Shown here: piece after piece, positions 52,753 to 52,753 of the stretch
How the letters are laid out: each line of letters begins with the position of its first letter
Numbering within the stretch: the first letter of the stretch is position 1
Source of the DNA: Mastigocoleus testarum BC008
GTDB lineage: Bacteria; Cyanobacteriota; Cyanobacteriia; Cyanobacteriales; Nostocaceae
Assembly (NCBI RefSeq): GCF_001456025.1
Contig: NZ_LMTZ01000126.1
Location: 25,847-78,599, forward strand
DNA length: 52,753 nt
Reading direction: 5' to 3'
The notes under the pieces: generated by a model
What the model was told of the DNA's origin: nothing
Database searches by the model: none
Seen by the model: only the letters and a program-made list of their open reading frames with translations
Position numbers and translations under genes: made by a program

Positions 52753-52753
52753 C

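Overview
The window is chromosomal DNA of a cyanobacterium, most likely a filamentous member of the Nostocales. Evidence: it encodes Psb35 and a Ycf66 homologue; HIP1 octamers (GCGATCGC) occur throughout; heptamer tandem repeats such as (GGTAATT)n, of the kind known from heterocystous cyanobacteria, recur between genes; and it carries a WD40-rich NACHT protein, an FG-GAP propeller pair and a large two-partner-secretion exoprotein. Genes are mostly single transcription units on both strands, separated by long AT-rich intergenic regions rich in small palindromic repeats. I saw no tRNA, rRNA or CRISPR array.

Layout. 1-5.7 kb: accessory genes (alpha/beta hydrolase, GNAT acetyltransferase divergent from a TetR regulator across a perfect 14-bp inverted repeat, an orphan AbiEii-type nucleotidyltransferase, an internally duplicated protein of unknown function, two small membrane proteins). 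5.7-12.7 kb: a conflict/defence island with a five-part NLR-like protein (N-terminal domain, Mrr-like fold, NACHT, pentapeptide repeats, 14 WD40 repeats), then a TIR-MoxR AAA+ fusion whose 3' end looks damaged. 12.9-15.9 kb: two paralogous seven-unit FG-GAP propeller proteins. 16-24.6 kb: Xaa-Pro aminopeptidase, lipoprotein Cu/Zn superoxide dismutase, a response regulator fused to a cysteine-less thioredoxin-reductase-like enzyme, MsrA, an M50-like membrane protease and a DUF72 protein. 24.7-27.5 kb: a GH9 cellulase fused to a CBM2-like domain and a complete bacterial expansin. 28-33.8 kb: HD hydrolase, Omp85 protein, Psb35, TerB-like protein, RsmB and a small membrane protein.

34.0-35.5 kb holds what I think is the most novel locus: a 72-residue peptide with a double-glycine leader, directly downstream and on the same strand as a glutamine-synthetase-fold amidoligase. 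I propose a peptide-modification (RiPP-like) system. 36-42.6 kb: secreted repeat protein, Ycf66, 6-phosphogluconate dehydrogenase, a lipoprotein and a lipase-like protein. 43.4-44.6 kb: an enolase-superfamily gene interrupted only by two in-frame stop codons. 45-48.2 kb: a hypothetical protein, a secreted protein, a Crp/Fnr-type regulator just upstream of a Rieske oxygenase, and a small zinc-ribbon membrane protein. 48.8-49.2 kb: a structured non-coding remnant resembling the 3' part of an IS200/IS605 (TnpB) element. 49.7-52.6 kb: a TpsA-like exoprotein flanked by direct repeats, which suggests that a tandem paralogue starts just past the window.

Product names rest on motif recognition by eye, without any database search. 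Start codons were re-chosen in several cases, and each entry says so.
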